DNA of 62,223 nt, from NCBI GenBank assembly GCA_017882545.1, contig JADGPG010000119.1:1-62223 (forward strand), in the 5' to 3' direction. Below the pieces are notes generated by a model. It did not search any database. It was not told the origin of the DNA and was given only the letters and a program-made list of their open reading frames with translations. This stretch comes from Thermoleophilia bacterium. Lineage in GTDB: Bacteria > Actinomycetota > Thermoleophilia > Miltoncostaeales > Miltoncostaeaceae. Position 1 is the first letter of the stretch. Every line of letters begins with the position of its first letter. Positions 54,722 to 62,223 of the stretch are shown here, piece after piece. A program made the position numbers and the translations under genes.

Positions 54722-54727
54722 TAGGGT
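54722..54727 (+). promoter_or_regulatory. Start-proximal -10 box of a lipoprotein gene
   Basis: TAGGGT ends 6 nt before the ATG at 54734 and no Shine-Dalgarno is present; fits a leaderless transcript. Confidence 0.4.
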
Positions 54728-54733
54728 TGTCAA

Positions 54734-55237
54734 ATGTTCCCAAAGGCCCCCGGGCTTCCACATCTCGCCGCCGCGATGCTCGTGGTGGCGATGGTCGCAG
54801 CCGGCTGTGGTGGCGGATCGTCCTCAAGCTCGTCGTCCTCGTCGGCCACCGGGCCCGCAACGACGGGGGGTACGACAACCTCACGGGCCCGCGTGCTCGC
54901 GACGCCGACCGACGTCGTGGCTGCCATCAATGCCGGTGGGCTTGGATGTGCCAGCACGCACACCGAGTCACTTCCCAGTCCTGCGGGCACGGCGAACATC
55001 GCTATCTGCACCACGCTGGACGGACAGGTGCGGGTGTATGTCTTTAAGACGGCGGCCGGCGTGACGTACCTCAACGGCTTGTTCAAGTCGATTGCGTGCA
55101 CCACGTCGACGTCCGGTGCCAAACGGACCGTGTATTTCGTCGAGCACGGACTCTGGGTGGCGCAGGTTCCGTCGGCGACTGATCAACGCGCGGTGGCGAC
55201 AGCCACCGGAGGGGTCCCCCGCACCGACAACTGCTGA
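54734..55237 (+). CDS. Putative lipoprotein
   Basis: A 167-residue exported protein. The signal peptide ends in AAGC (lipobox), followed by a Gly/Ser/Thr spacer of about 30 residues and a globular part with TPTDVVAAINAGGLGC, IAICTTLDGQVRVYVF and SIACTTSTSGAK; four cysteines could form disulfides. Family not recognised. It is similar in build, not in clear sequence, to the lipoprotein at 51575. Confidence 0.78.
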   Translation: MFPKAPGLPHLAAAMLVVAMVAAGCGGGSSSSSSSSSATGPATTGGTTTSRARVLATPTDVVAAINAGGLGCASTHTESLPSPAGTANIAICTTLDGQVRVYVFKTAAGVTYLNGLFKSIACTTSTSGAKRTVYFVEHGLWVAQVPSATDQRAVATATGGVPRTDNC

Positions 55238-55694
55238 GCATCTGTCTCTGGGCCGGTGCGCCTGGGGTGACATGACGGCGGTCGACGACCGGGGCGGTGT
55301 GCCCAGAGCGCGGGAGGCCGGGGCCGTGTCCATGCACTCATCGGCGCGGGAGCGTGGCTCCGGCGATTCGCCGACGAGTGCGCAGAACGAACGGCGCGGC
55401 GCAGCAGCGCACGTGCTCGACCGGACTGCCGGCAACACCTCCCGGACGCACGCGAGCGGGTGCCATGGTGCCCGGACGTCCGGGGGCGCGGCCGCGATGG
55501 CGCGGGCTCGCCGTGCGCATTGGCGAAACAGTGTTGATACGTCGTAGGCGCCCGTGGTGGGCGAGGGGTATCGTCAGATCGGATTCGGGGTATCGGACCG
55601 GTAGCGGTCCCCGAGCCGAGGTGCGCAGGCGGCAGTCGATGACGACCGACTTGGCGACCCTTGCTGAACCTCCGGCGATCAGGGAGCCGCGGCG
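55238..55694. other. Intergenic region before the phosphoketolase
   Basis: About 455 bp without a supported gene apart from a possible 19-codon leader peptide (55639-55698). A TATCGT -10-like box is at 55569-55574 and may serve the phosphoketolase operon. Confidence 0.45.
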
Positions 55695-55698
55695 TTGA
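55639..55698 (+). CDS. Possible 19-codon leader peptide
   Basis: ATG at 55639 opens a frame of 19 codons ([19 protein letters not shown]) whose TGA overlaps the TTG start of the phosphoketolase. It may couple translation to the main gene; alternatively it is a chance frame. There is no strong Shine-Dalgarno before the ATG. Confidence 0.3.
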   Translation: MTTDLATLAEPPAIREPRR

Positions 55699-58091
55699 AC
55701 GAGCAGGCGCACGATCACGACGCACGGTCCGACGGTCGGGGCGTGGTCCTTAACGCTGAGGATCTCGCGGGGATCGACGCGTACTGGCGCGCGGCCAACT
55801 ACCTGTCGGTCGGTCAGATCTACCTCGTCGACAACCCGCTGCTGCGCGAGCCGCTACGAGCGACCCACGTGAAGCCGCGCCTGCTCGGGCATTGGGGTAC
55901 GACTCCCGGCGTCAATTTCATCTATGCGCACATCAATCGCGTGATCCGGAATTGGGACTTGAACGCGATCTACGTGATGGGTCCCGGCCACGGCGGGCCA
56001 GCGGCGGTGGCCAACGCCTATCTCGAGGGCACGTACTCGGAGGTCTATCCGCACGTGAGCCGCGATGAGCTGGGGTTGCGCGAGTTGTTCCGCCAGTTCT
56101 CGTTTCCGGGAGGAATTCCGTCGCATGTGGCGCCGCAGACGCCGGGGTCGATCCATGAGGGGGGAGAGCTCGGCTATTCGCTGGCTCATGCCTACGGCGC
56201 GGTATTCGACAATCCGGACCTGATCGCGTGCTGCATCGTCGGCGATGGCGAGGCGGAGACGGGGCCGCTGGCCACGGGCTGGCACTCGAACAAGTTTCTC
56301 GATCCCGTCGGGGACGGAGCGGTTCTGCCCATCCTCCACCTCAACGGGTACAAGATCGCCAGCCCGACGGTCCTGGCGCGGATCGGCGACGGGGAACTTA
56401 CGGCGCTGCTCGAGGGGTACGGCCACAGCGTGCATTGGGTCGATGGGGACGACCCGGCGGTCATGCACGAACGGATGGCGACCGTCCTCGACCGGGCAAT
56501 CACGCAGATCATGTCGTTCCAGCACGCCGCCCGCGTTGACGGGCGTCGCGAGCGGCCACGGTGGCCAATGATCGTGCTGCGCTCCCCGAAGGGGTGGACG
56601 GGGCCGAAGACCGTCGATGGCCTCCCGTCCGAGGGCACATGGCGTTCGCATCAGGTGCCGCTGGCCGAGGTGCGGACGAACCCTGTGCATCTGGCGCAGC
56701 TCGAGGAGTGGCTTCACAGCTACCGGCCCGAGGAGTTGTTCGACGACGAGGGCGGGTTGGTGCCTGAGCTGGCGGCGATGCCGCCGAAAGGCCACCGTCG
56801 GATGAGCGCCAATCCGCACGCAAACGGCGGTCTCCTGCTGGAGGACTTGGTGCTTCCCGACTTCCGTGCCTTTGCGGTCGACGTTCCGAAGCCGGCCACG
56901 ACGTTCAACGAGGCGACGCGCGTGCTCGGATCGTTTCTGGCCGAGGTGATGGCGGGCAACCCCGAACGGTTCCGCCTGTTCGGACCCGACGAGACCGCCT
57001 CAAACAGGCTCGGAGGCGTCTTCGAGGTGACCGGCCGGGCATGGGACGCCGAAATCGTCCCCGGTGACGACCACCTCTCACCGGACGGCCATGTGATGGA
57101 GGTGCTGTCCGAGCACCAGTGCCAGGGCTGGCTCGAGGGTTATCTGCTGACGGGTCGACACGGGCTCTTCAACTGTTATGAGGCGTTCGTCCACATCATC
57201 GACTCGATGTTCAACCAACACGCGAAGTGGCTGAAGGTCTCGCGCGACATCCCGTGGCGGCGCCCGGTCGCCTCACTGAACTATCTGCTCAGCTCGCACG
57301 TGTGGCGCCAGGATCACAATGGCTTCTCGCATCAGGACCCGGGATTCATCGACCATGTGGTCAACAAGAAGGCGGAGATCATCCGCGTGTACCTGCCGCC
57401 GGACGCGAACTGCCTGCTGTCGGTGGCGGACCACTGCCTGCGTAGCCGCAACTACGTAAACGTGATCGTGGCCGGCAAGCAGCCCGCCCTGAACTACCTC
57501 CCGATCGACGAGGCGGTCCTGCACTGCGCGCGCGGGCTCGGGATCTGGGAATGGGCCTCACACGGCGGGGGTGACCCGGACGTCGTGATGGCGTGCTGCG
57601 GTGATGTCCCGACCTTGGAGACCCTCGCCGCCGTGGACCTGTTGCGGCGTGAGCTCCCGGGGCTCAAGGTGCGTGTGGTCAACGTTGTCGATCTGATGCG
57701 ATTGGAGCCCGACAGCGAACATCCGCATGGGTTGTCGCACCGCGACTTCGACACGCTCTTCACCACGGACCGACCCGTCGTGTTCGCCTTCCACGGCTAT
57801 CCCTGGCTGATTCACCGGCTGACCTACGGCCGCACGAACCACCAGAACATCCACGTGCGTGGCTTCAAGGAGGAGGGCACCACAACGACGCCGTTCGACA
57901 TGGTGATGCTCAACGACCTCGACCGGTTCCACCTCGTCATGGACGTGATCGATCGCGTTCCGAGCCTTGGCTCACACGCCGCCGAATTGCGCCAGCGGAT
58001 GATCGATGAACGGGTTCGTTGCCGCGCCCACACGCGCGCCGAAGGGGAGGATGCGGCCGACGTGCGCGAATGGACCTGGTCACACTCCTAG
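55695..58091 (+). CDS. xfp: Xylulose-5-P / fructose-6-P phosphoketolase
   Basis: A 798-residue TPP enzyme, full family length, splitting xylulose-5-P or fructose-6-P with phosphate to acetyl-phosphate plus glyceraldehyde-3-P or erythrose-4-P. Signatures: [27 protein letters not shown] (N-terminal phosphoketolase motif), GPGHGGPA, and the TPP site [22 protein letters not shown] at 55695 follows AGGGAG; the first 25 residues are a flexible extension. It is 8 nt from ackA, so the two make one operon giving ATP from acetyl-phosphate. Confidence 0.95.
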   Translation: MNEQAHDHDARSDGRGVVLNAEDLAGIDAYWRAANYLSVGQIYLVDNPLLREPLRATHVKPRLLGHWGTTPGVNFIYAHINRVIRNWDLNAIYVMGPGHGGPAAVANAYLEGTYSEVYPHVSRDELGLRELFRQFSFPGGIPSHVAPQTPGSIHEGGELGYSLAHAYGAVFDNPDLIACCIVGDGEAETGPLATGWHSNKFLDPVGDGAVLPILHLNGYKIASPTVLARIGDGELTALLEGYGHSVHWVDGDDPAVMHERMATVLDRAITQIMSFQHAARVDGRRERPRWPMIVLRSPKGWTGPKTVDGLPSEGTWRSHQVPLAEVRTNPVHLAQLEEWLHSYRPEELFDDEGGLVPELAAMPPKGHRRMSANPHANGGLLLEDLVLPDFRAFAVDVPKPATTFNEATRVLGSFLAEVMAGNPERFRLFGPDETASNRLGGVFEVTGRAWDAEIVPGDDHLSPDGHVMEVLSEHQCQGWLEGYLLTGRHGLFNCYEAFVHIIDSMFNQHAKWLKVSRDIPWRRPVASLNYLLSSHVWRQDHNGFSHQDPGFIDHVVNKKAEIIRVYLPPDANCLLSVADHCLRSRNYVNVIVAGKQPALNYLPIDEAVLHCARGLGIWEWASHGGGDPDVVMACCGDVPTLETLAAVDLLRRELPGLKVRVVNVVDLMRLEPDSEHPHGLSHRDFDTLFTTDRPVVFAFHGYPWLIHRLTYGRTNHQNIHVRGFKEEGTTTTPFDMVMLNDLDRFHLVMDVIDRVPSLGSHAAELRQRMIDERVRCRAHTRAEGEDAADVREWTWSHS

Positions 58092-58099
58092 AGCCCTGC

Positions 58100-59209
58100 A
58101 TGCGGATCCTCGTCGTCAATGCCGGCTCCAGCAGCCTGAAGCTCTCGCTCCTCGATGGGCGAGACCAGCTGCGGTTGTCGACGACGCTGCCGTCCCGACG
58201 CGGCCGGGTCGACGACCTGGCGCTGCGGGCCGCACTCGACCGAGCAGGACGGATCGATGCTGTCGGCCATCGCATCGTCCACGGCGGCAGCGAGTTTGTC
58301 GCGCCGGTCCTGATCGACGAGCAGGTACTGACACGGCTTGAGGATCTGGTGGATCTGGCCCCGCTGCATCAGCCGACGTCGCTCCGAGCGGTGGAATCAG
58401 CCATGCGCCTCGTTCCCGGGATCCCGCAGATCGGCTGCTTCGATACCGCGTTCCACGCGCACCTTCCCGCCGCTGCGGCCACGTATGCCCTGCCGCGGGA
58501 GTGGCGAGAGCGATGGAATATCCGGCGCTTCGGGTTCCACGGTCTGTCGCACGCCTACGGCTCGCGTCGTACCGCGGAGCTCATTGGACAACCCGTCGAT
58601 CAGCTGAGGATCGTGACCTGCCACCTCGGCGCGGGTGCCTCGCTCGCCGCGGTGGATCGGGGGGCGTCCGTCGACACCACCATGGGATTTACCCCCCTGG
58701 AAGGGCTCGTCATGGCCACTCGCTCCGGCTCGGTCGCCCCGGGATTGATTCTGTGGCTCGAAGAGCACGTCGGCATGCCCCCAGCGGAGCTTGCCGCAAC
58801 ACTCGAGTTCCGCTCCGGCCTGCTCGGGCTGACCGGCAGTGCCGATATGCGGGAAATCCTGGCGTCCGAGCGAACCGGTGCGGCCGACGCGGAACTCGCT
58901 GTCGGTGTCTACCTGCACCGACTTCGTGCCGGCATTGCCTCGATGGCCGCCGCGATGAACGGCCTCGACGCGCTCGTCTTTACCGGCGGTGTGGGCGAGA
59001 ACGCTCCTGAGATCCGCGCCCGCACGGCGGCCGGCTTGGAGTTCCTTGGCATCGGGATCGACAACGATCGGAACGATCGCAGCGAACCCGACGCCGAGAT
59101 TGGCTCAACCGACGCACCCGTTCGCTCGTTCGCCGTCCGTGCGCGTGAGGACCTCCAGATTTCGCACGATGTTCGCCGCGTGCTCGCTGATCCCAACCGG
59201 TCGGCCTAG
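58100..59209 (+). CDS. ackA: Acetate kinase
   Basis: A 369-residue acetokinase: acetyl-phosphate + ADP to acetate + ATP. Motifs: VVNAGSSSLKLSLLD (phosphate site), AVGHRIVHGGSEF, the catalytic region IGCFDTAFHAHLP, FGFHGLSHAYGSRR, and GFTPLEGLVMATRSG. The length is slightly short of the usual 390-400 because the N-domain loops are trimmed. ATG at 58100 is chosen because upstream in-frame codons are Arg-rich and lie in the end of the phosphoketolase gene. It forms an operon with xfp. Confidence 0.95.
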   Translation: MRILVVNAGSSSLKLSLLDGRDQLRLSTTLPSRRGRVDDLALRAALDRAGRIDAVGHRIVHGGSEFVAPVLIDEQVLTRLEDLVDLAPLHQPTSLRAVESAMRLVPGIPQIGCFDTAFHAHLPAAAATYALPREWRERWNIRRFGFHGLSHAYGSRRTAELIGQPVDQLRIVTCHLGAGASLAAVDRGASVDTTMGFTPLEGLVMATRSGSVAPGLILWLEEHVGMPPAELAATLEFRSGLLGLTGSADMREILASERTGAADAELAVGVYLHRLRAGIASMAAAMNGLDALVFTGGVGENAPEIRARTAAGLEFLGIGIDNDRNDRSEPDAEIGSTDAPVRSFAVRAREDLQISHDVRRVLADPNRSA

Positions 59210-59475
59210 CCGACGCTGGCCCGTACCCATGCGACTGCGGGGAGACGCCACGGTCGTCGGCAGGTCGCTCCCCGCCGTGTACGGCCGCAACAATCCGGAC
59301 GTGGACGGGCGCCACGATCGCAACCCCGACGCCGCCGTTCGATGGCGGTTGGTCGTTGCTTCGACCTAGAGTCAAACGTGAAGCCCACACGCAGTTGCAT
59401 CAGGCGACCGGGTCCGTCAATGGATCTGTCCGGGGTGCTCGACACCCACGCGAATGATTGCTAGGAGGACTCGAA

Positions 59476-60180
59476 ATGGACAACAGCCCGCTCTCGGCGC
59501 TCTTTATCAACTGCACCCTGAAGCGCTCGCCGGAACCCTCAAATACTCAAGGGTTGATCGACTCGTGCGTCGCCGTGATGGAAGGCGCCGGAGTGGCCAC
59601 GGAGACGATTCGTCTCGTTGATCACGACGTGGCGACTGGCGTGTGGCCCGACATGACCGAACACGGCTGGCCGCATGATGAGTGGCCGGGAATTCAGGCC
59701 AAAGTCCTTGCGTCCAACATCTTGGTGTTGGCCGGGCCGATTTGGCTCGGCGACAACAGCTCAGTCATGAAGCGATGCATCGAGCGTCTTTACGCGAACT
59801 CCCAGCTGCTCAACGACAGACAGCAGTACACGTACTACGGGCGGGCCGGGGGCTGCTTGATCACCGGCAATGAAGATGGGATAAAGCACTGTGCGATGAA
59901 TGTTCTCTACAGCCTCCAGCACCTGGGGTACACGATCCCCCCGCAGGCAGACGCCGGGTGGATCGGCGCAGTTGGCCCGGGGCCGTCATATCTCGATCCA
60001 GGCTCGGGAGGCCCCGAGAACGACTTCACCAACCGCAATACCACCTTCATGACCTGGAACCTGATCCACATGGCTCGGATCCTGAGATCGGCCGGTGGTA
60101 TTCCGGCACATGGAAACCAGCCGACCGCGTGGGACGAGGGCCAGCGCTTCGGCTGGGAGAACCCTGAATATCGGAGATGA
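59476..60180 (+). CDS. Flavodoxin-family NAD(P)H oxidoreductase
   Basis: A 234-residue flavoprotein of the NADPH-dependent FMN reductase/flavodoxin-like type. It begins ALFINCTLKRSPEPSNT, like the FMN phosphate-binding loop of the family, has VLAGPIWLGDNSSVMKRCIERL and GGCLITGNEDG, and a C-terminal helix IHMARILRSAGGIP. It likely reduces FMN, quinones or other small substrates. ATG at 59476 follows AGGAGG at 59463-59468; a TAGAGT -10-like box lies at 59367-59372. Last well-supported complete gene before the gene-poor right end. Confidence 0.85.
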   Translation: MDNSPLSALFINCTLKRSPEPSNTQGLIDSCVAVMEGAGVATETIRLVDHDVATGVWPDMTEHGWPHDEWPGIQAKVLASNILVLAGPIWLGDNSSVMKRCIERLYANSQLLNDRQQYTYYGRAGGCLITGNEDGIKHCAMNVLYSLQHLGYTIPPQADAGWIGAVGPGPSYLDPGSGGPENDFTNRNTTFMTWNLIHMARILRSAGGIPAHGNQPTAWDEGQRFGWENPEYRR

Positions 60181-61408
60181 GCACCCGGCGACGGTGCGGA
60201 AGCCTGGGTCCGTGCTGGATCATCGCGCCCGGTGCTCCCGACGGCTTGTTCAGCTGGGGAGAGGCTGCCGGGGCAAGCACGGGGGCGTCAAGCCATGGCG
60301 ATGCCCCTGCTCCCGAGCAGGATGGCGCCTTCAGCCCCCTTGGCCGGCGTGGATACGCCCTGGGCCGACGGCGGAGCGTCCGCCCAACCCATCATTCGCC
60401 TGTTCCGTTTGGCGGCGGGCCCGGGTGATACCACGGCGATAGGTACGGCCCTCGGAACCGGGCGCTCGAGGGCCCCCACTGCGACTGCAGTCCGGGCCGT
60501 CGCAGTGGTGCGGGCGGCCGGTGACAGACCAATCAGCCGCCCCATGGGGCCAGCGACCGACTTCTCTGTCCCCTGCCGGTGTCCTCCGGCCGTGGTGGTG
60601 GCGAACACACGGTCCGCGTCGAGTACCTGACCGGATCACGACCAACGTCGGCGGACTCCCGACTTTCGTTCAGTTCGCACGCGTGGCGGGAGCCCCTACG
60701 CTCGAGGCGATGTCCAAGCGCCGCCGAGTCGCCGGACTTGGTGACTGTCTGGTTACCGGCCGCAAGTGACATCGCTTGCGCCGTGCGACAGACGCCCCGC
60801 GGGGAAGAGCGGTCGCACGGCGCACTCCGGCTCACCCGACGCGAAGACAGCCGCGGCGAAGGGGCACGGCCTTCAATTGGCCTGACTCCATGTGCCAACT
60901 ATGAATGGGGTCGGTGCGTCGTCCCGTCGCGGTTGCAGCCGCGTAGCTCGCCGGTACGTTCGATCCTGGGAGTCCGCCGCGAGCCTTGCTGACGGCGCTC
61001 GCACTCTTGGCCGAGGCGCACCTGGCACGTCGGGTTGCAGCACCAAGGGCGGCTCTGGCCAATCCCTCGTGCTGAATGACGTGCTGTGAGGCGACGATGG
61101 GAGCGCGATCGTTGCCAGCGTGTCGGCGGCGTACACCGCCGCCTCGCCGACCCCACCCACGCCCGGCCCAGCGTCTGGCAATCAACGAAGTCGACCGCCG
61201 AGGACGACATCGTCTCGCAGTCCATCGTCGAGGGCTGGGCCAGGCGCGGCGTCATCACGTCCCGCGAGATTGGGCGTCGTCCGCTCAACTTCCGCTGCAA
61301 GATCCGGGGATTGCTCCCGGACGACGACTCGTAGGTCAACGTCCGGCGAGACCAAGTGGAACCCACCAGCGGTACCTACGAGGCGCGTCCGGCCCCCGCA
61401 AGGTGCTC
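60181..61408. other. Gene-poor region left of the tRNA-Gly fragment
   Basis: About 1.2 kb with no supported gene. Open frames on both strands have unlikely composition and do not follow one another as in an operon; a frame at 61086-61334 is the least unlikely but is unrecognised. The lack of genes next to a tRNA remnant fits a decayed mobile-element end. Confidence 0.5.
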
Positions 61409-61450
61409 TTCTACAAGAGAAGCCCGGCGCTTACAGGGCTCTTAGTAGAA
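61409..61450. repeat. Inverted repeat beside the tRNA-Gly fragment
   Basis: Arms TTCTAC (61409-61414) and GTAGAA (61445-61450), with inner pairs AAGA/TCTT and GCCC/GGGC and small bulges around a 10-nt loop. It abuts the 3' end of the tRNA remnant. It could be the tRNA's terminator or a recombination-site feature. Confidence 0.4.
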
Positions 61451-61495
61451 CGGGAGACGGGGCCCGAACCCGCGATATTCAGCTTGGGATGCTGA
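61449..61495 (-). pseudogene. 3' half of tRNA-Gly(CCC), likely attachment site
   Basis: On the minus strand a 5-bp anticodon stem TCAGC/GCTGA encloses the loop ATCCCAA (anticodon CCC), followed by a 5-bp T-stem and TTCGGGC T-loop, a 7-nt acceptor arm CTCCCGT and a discriminator T. The expected 5' half, a partner ACGGGAG and a Gly D-arm, is absent in the 26 nt upstream. Conservation begins near the anticodon stem and ends at the 3' end: the classic remnant left by integration of a mobile element into a tRNA-Gly gene. A functional tRNA is unlikely. Confidence 0.65.
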
Positions 61496-61807
61496 CGACG
61501 CAGGGAATCTGCGGGAACGACAGGGCAGTCGGAAGCACGTGATAGCAGGTAATTCACGTGAACTGCGTCCCGCAACATCCCGCCAGTTCGCATCCGCGTG
61601 GACGCATGGTCGACGCATTGATGCTCGCTGCCACGGTCAGAGCGGGTGACCACGGAAGCGACGCTGCATATACCCCGGTACCGGACGAGCGCCCTCGGGA
61701 CGTCCGACTCTCTGCTTGCATTTGGCGGAATACGCGACCATCAGGTGCGCGCTCAGAGGTCTACCGGCCGCAGCGAATGGCCGTAAGCCAGACCGTAAGA
61801 GTCCATC

Positions 61808-61978
61808 GTGGGACAAGCAGGCAACGTCGGTCGTGGGATCGGCAAGACGATCGTCTGGCTCCTCGCGGCTATTGCAGTCCTCGTTGTCATCATCGTCGCG
61901 ATCGTGTCGGTTCGACCGATCGCAACACGTCCATTCCTGCCCGCGCGGGTAAGACCCGCCTCACCAATAAGCGTGTAG
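61808..61978 (+). CDS. Small membrane protein, 56 residues
   Basis: GTG at 61808, ending TAG at 61976-61978. It contains one strong hydrophobic helix (IVWLLAAIAVLVVIIVAIVS) after a short basic-neutral start and a basic C-terminal part (ATRPFLPARVRP). A TAAGAG lies upstream. Small one-helix proteins are common near element ends, but function cannot be inferred. Confidence 0.4.
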   Translation: MGQAGNVGRGIGKTIVWLLAAIAVLVVIIVAIVSVRPIATRPFLPARVRPASPISV

Positions 61979-62109
61979 GTTGAAGTTTCGGCCGCCGGCG
62001 ACCGGGCGCGCGCGACTCGCCGAATCGCGGGTGTCGGAAGCACGATCGCCGTCACCCGCCTGTCTCCACGCCTCCTTTTGCGGTTGACCATCCTCATCGG
62101 AGATGCTGT

Positions 62110-62223
62110 GTGACCGGTTGGGCCCTCAGCACGTTGTACTTCCTTCTTGCGATCGCCGCCGCCGGGTTTCTCATGGTGGCCGTCAGCGCCGCGGTGTGGG
62201 CGTTCGGTTCGTGGAACGATCCC
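62110..62223 (+). CDS. Membrane protein, 3' truncated by window
   Basis: GTG at 62110 opens a frame that runs off the window edge (38 codons). It is a hydrophobic helix start (GWALSTLYFLLAIAAAGFLM, then VAVSAAVWAFGSW). Not identifiable from this portion. Confidence 0.4.
   Translation, partial: MTGWALSTLYFLLAIAAAGFLMVAVSAAVWAFGSWNDP

Noticed and set aside
60579-60992. 137-codon plus-strand frame in the gene-poor end
   Set aside because: Arg/Ser/Pro-rich with no motif; overlapping frames on both strands are equally open.
1-62223. CRISPR arrays, rRNA genes, transposases
   Set aside because: No regularly spaced direct repeats, rRNA-like sequence or transposase motifs were seen on reading; the only tandem repeats are protein-coding (1-2090).

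Overview
The window is about 62 kb of high-GC DNA carrying mostly ordinary, tightly packed bacterial chromosome genes. Its gene content points to an actinobacterium: a polyphosphate glucokinase, a deazaflavin-type nitroreductase, an HU protein with a lysine tail, phosphoketolase plus acetate kinase, many GTG and TTG starts, and TANNNT -10 boxes lying only 6-12 nt before start codons. A deep-branching class such as Thermoleophilia is my guess; it is an inference that no single marker proves.

Layout. 1-6 kb: a 5'-truncated repeat-rich secreted phosphoesterase, a regulator with a SufR-like cysteine set, and a secreted protein of unknown function. 6-16 kb: two drug-efflux modules (a DHA2-type MFS pump divergent from a TetR regulator, with an 8+8 bp perfect palindrome at the regulator's start; and a marR-MFS operon), a UspA protein, a membrane acyltransferase with an SGNH domain, an ExoD protein, a luciferase-like oxidoreductase and a chromate transporter. 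16.7-27.1 kb: the informational and arginine core, HU, infC-rpmI-rplT-rRNA methyltransferase-pheS-pheT-argC-argJ-argB-argD, with many 4-nt overlaps. 27.2-37.5 kb: a MacB-like ABC exporter, an RsbW-like ATPase, argG, a pair of propeller-like proteins and dnaE. 37.5-50.7 kb: mixed housekeeping genes (a Cys-rich protein, cyclophilin lipoprotein, aldo/keto reductase, the acs-msrB-Lin0512 operon, a SpoIID-NlpC/P60 fusion, a DUF815 AAA ATPase, an Mrr-like nuclease, a cation/proton antiporter, a polysaccharide deacetylase, a nitroreductase, and an AIM24/zinc-ribbon pair).

50.7-60.2 kb is looser: a frameshifted hotdog-thioesterase remnant, lipoproteins and a small membrane protein surround a carbon-energy group (polyphosphate glucokinase, xylulose-5-P/fructose-6-P phosphoketolase, acetate kinase) that could turn sugar phosphates into acetyl-phosphate, acetate and ATP. 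From 60.2 kb to the right edge coding capacity collapses. At 61.45 kb lies the 3' half of a tRNA-Gly(CCC) without a matching 5' half, the usual footprint of site-specific integration into a tRNA gene. A 56-residue membrane peptide and the start of another membrane protein follow.

No CRISPR array, rRNA, intact tRNA, transposase or integrase gene was seen.
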